Shown here: piece by piece, positions 5,565-6,638 of the stretch
Layout of the letters: each line of letters begins with the position of its first letter
How positions within the stretch are numbered: position 1 is the first letter of the stretch
Origin: Cytophagales bacterium
Lineage (GTDB): Bacteria; Bacteroidota; Bacteroidia; Cytophagales; Spirosomataceae
Direction: 5' to 3'
NCBI GenBank assembly: GCA_013205605.1
Contig: JABMMK010000141.1
Span: forward strand, 1 to 6,638
Length of the DNA stretch: 6,638 nt
Notes under the pieces: model-generated
What the model saw: the letters and a program-made list of their open reading frames with translations, nothing else
Databases searched by the model: none
Told to the model about the DNA's origin: nothing
Position numbers and translations under genes: made by a program

Positions 5565-6638
5565 TTATTTTATTTTAAATCGTATTCCTGAATAAATCAT
5601 TCGGCCAACAATAGGTCCCCAAACCATGGTTGCATCAAAATAACGGCCAAATGGATCTGATGCATTCATCAAAGGATTTGTTTGTGTAAAATTACTTAGA
5701 TTTTCTCCACCAACGTAGCACTCCCATTTTTTAAATTGCCTAGTCACCTGAGCATAGATCGTTGAAAAAGCCGGGGCCATTTTCGCGGGTGAATTCGGCT
5801 CATGCGCGTGTCCGGCAGTTGCATTGGGAATACGCCTTTCTCCATTCCACTGCCAAGTTAAATCAAATTTCCATTTTGACAAAGCAGTCTCATAACCCAA
5901 ATTTAATAATACTCGTTCCTTATTGACAAAGGGTTTCGCTAAACGATTTAATCTACCTTTTAAACTAATGTAGTCTGACTGCACATCTTGCCAGCGGTAG
6001 GCTGCTTTGAGCTCAAAACGCTTAAATGGACTATAATTAAACTCCAATTGCACGCTATTTGCAAAAGACACTCCCGGACTTGAATACATGCGAATCAGAC
6101 CAGAAACATCCATATCGACCAACCATTGTTGCTCAAAATCCGTACGATATGCGTCAAAAACAAAATTTGCTTTTCTTGTGCCTAGCATCAAATTTTTAAT
6201 CAATGACAAACCGTAGTTCCAGGATTTCTCGATTGGACTTAAATTACCTAGCAATTGGATTCTTCGTCCATTGGCTAAAAAACCCATGTTTTCTGCGATC
6301 GGATTGACGCGACGCCAACCTTTTCCTGCAGATAATCTGAAAATCCAATCGGATGAAATATCCCACTTAAGATGCATCCTGGGTGTCCATTGGGTACCTA
6401 ATTGATTATGAAAATCGACTCGTTGGCCCACAACTACCAACAATACATTGGGAACCGTTAAGGCATATTCTCCAAAAAATCCCGGTACCATTTCAGTACG
6501 CGCATAAGCTGAATCGATGTACGATTCTTGATAAGAATCATATAAAAAACTTGCTCCAGCTTTCCAGCCATGGTTTGTGTTTCCGATGATGGACTGATAA
6601 ATTAAGTTTCCATACATGCTTTGCTCACGACCACGGTA
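5565..6638 (-). CDS. TonB-dependent outer-membrane receptor, C-terminal barrel part (probable metal-related)
   Basis: The frame is open from the window edge at 6638 to the stop at 5565, giving 357 visible residues; the Met codon at 6617 is internal, not the start. The plug domain and TonB box lie outside. What is seen is beta-barrel sequence with alternating aromatic/polar strands: TPRMHLKWDISSDWIFRLSA, then GKGWRRVNPIAENMGFLA, typical of the mid-barrel of TonB-dependent receptors. Near the end come YVGGENLSNFTQTNPL and DPFGRYFDATMVWGPIVGR, with a terminal RFKIK strand. Such receptors import substrates across the outer membrane using TonB energy. A His-containing loop (AGHAHEP, about residues 275-280 from the edge) and the downstream metal-binding protein gene point to a metal or metal chelate, but this is inference. 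The C-terminal signature resembles Bacteroidota receptors found beside heavy-metal genes. Substrate is unknown. Confidence 0.9.
   Translation of the reverse strand, partial: YRGREQSMYGNLIYQSIIGNTNHGWKAGASFLYDSYQESYIDSAYARTEMVPGFFGEYALTVPNVLLVVVGQRVDFHNQLGTQWTPRMHLKWDISSDWIFRLSAGKGWRRVNPIAENMGFLANGRRIQLLGNLSPIEKSWNYGLSLIKNLMLGTRKANFVFDAYRTDFEQQWLVDMDVSGLIRMYSSPGVSFANSVQLEFNYSPFKRFELKAAYRWQDVQSDYISLKGRLNRLAKPFVNKERVLLNLGYETALSKWKFDLTWQWNGERRIPNATAGHAHEPNSPAKMAPAFSTIYAQVTRQFKKWECYVGGENLSNFTQTNPLMNASDPFGRYFDATMVWGPIVGRMIYSGIRFKIK

Noticed and set aside
6383..6589. 68-codon plus-strand open frame within the receptor gene
   Set aside because: It is antisense to clear TonB-receptor barrel sequence and has no recognisable features.
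1..6638. Mobile element or prophage context for the XRE/S24 regulator
   Set aside because: No integrase, transposase, terminal repeats, tRNA attachment site or phage structural gene is present; the neighbours are repair and housekeeping genes.

Overview
This window most likely comes from the chromosome of a member of the Bacteroidota, of moderate to low GC. The evidence is the lack of clear Shine-Dalgarno sequences with A/T-rich leaders instead, promoter-like TTTG-N19-TAnnTTTG elements, a TonB-dependent receptor of the Bacteroidota metal-associated type, and protein sequences (DinB, XRE/S24, Tex) that read like those of that phylum. No rRNA, tRNA, CRISPR array, insertion sequence or origin was seen.

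Positions 1-3028 form a divergent DNA-damage cassette. On the minus strand a Y-family polymerase (2218-1028) is followed after 2 bp by a second-type DNA polymerase III alpha subunit (1025-1), which leaves the window just before its catalytic aspartates. Facing away from them on the plus strand is an XRE/S24 regulator (2327-3028), a LexA/CI-like repressor with an intact Ala-Gly cleavage site and Ser/Lys dyad. The 108-bp shared intergenic region carries three inverted repeats, one a perfect 9-bp arm / 6-bp spacer palindrome, overlapping candidate divergent promoters. The layout resembles the lexA-imuA-imuB-dnaE2 mutagenesis cassettes of Proteobacteria. It differs in that imuA is not seen, the Y-family member keeps its active-site acidic residues, and the regulator is of XRE type. 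This is the most interesting part of the window.

Positions 3126-5240 carry a complete tex gene, a conserved RNA/DNA-binding transcription accessory protein, with a good Bacteroidota-type promoter placed so close to the ATG that the mRNA leader would be very short.

Positions 5241-5332 hold a strong composite hairpin between convergent genes. It lacks a T-tract, so it may be a bidirectional transcript-end structure or a dispersed palindromic element.

Positions 5333-6638, on the minus strand, hold a small metal-handling unit. The 3' part of a TonB-dependent receptor gene is followed 19 bp later by a 70-aa secreted protein with an unusual heavy-metal-binding domain (CPMKC...CPECTM). Together they suggest outer-membrane passage and periplasmic binding of a transition metal; the metal is not determined by the sequence.
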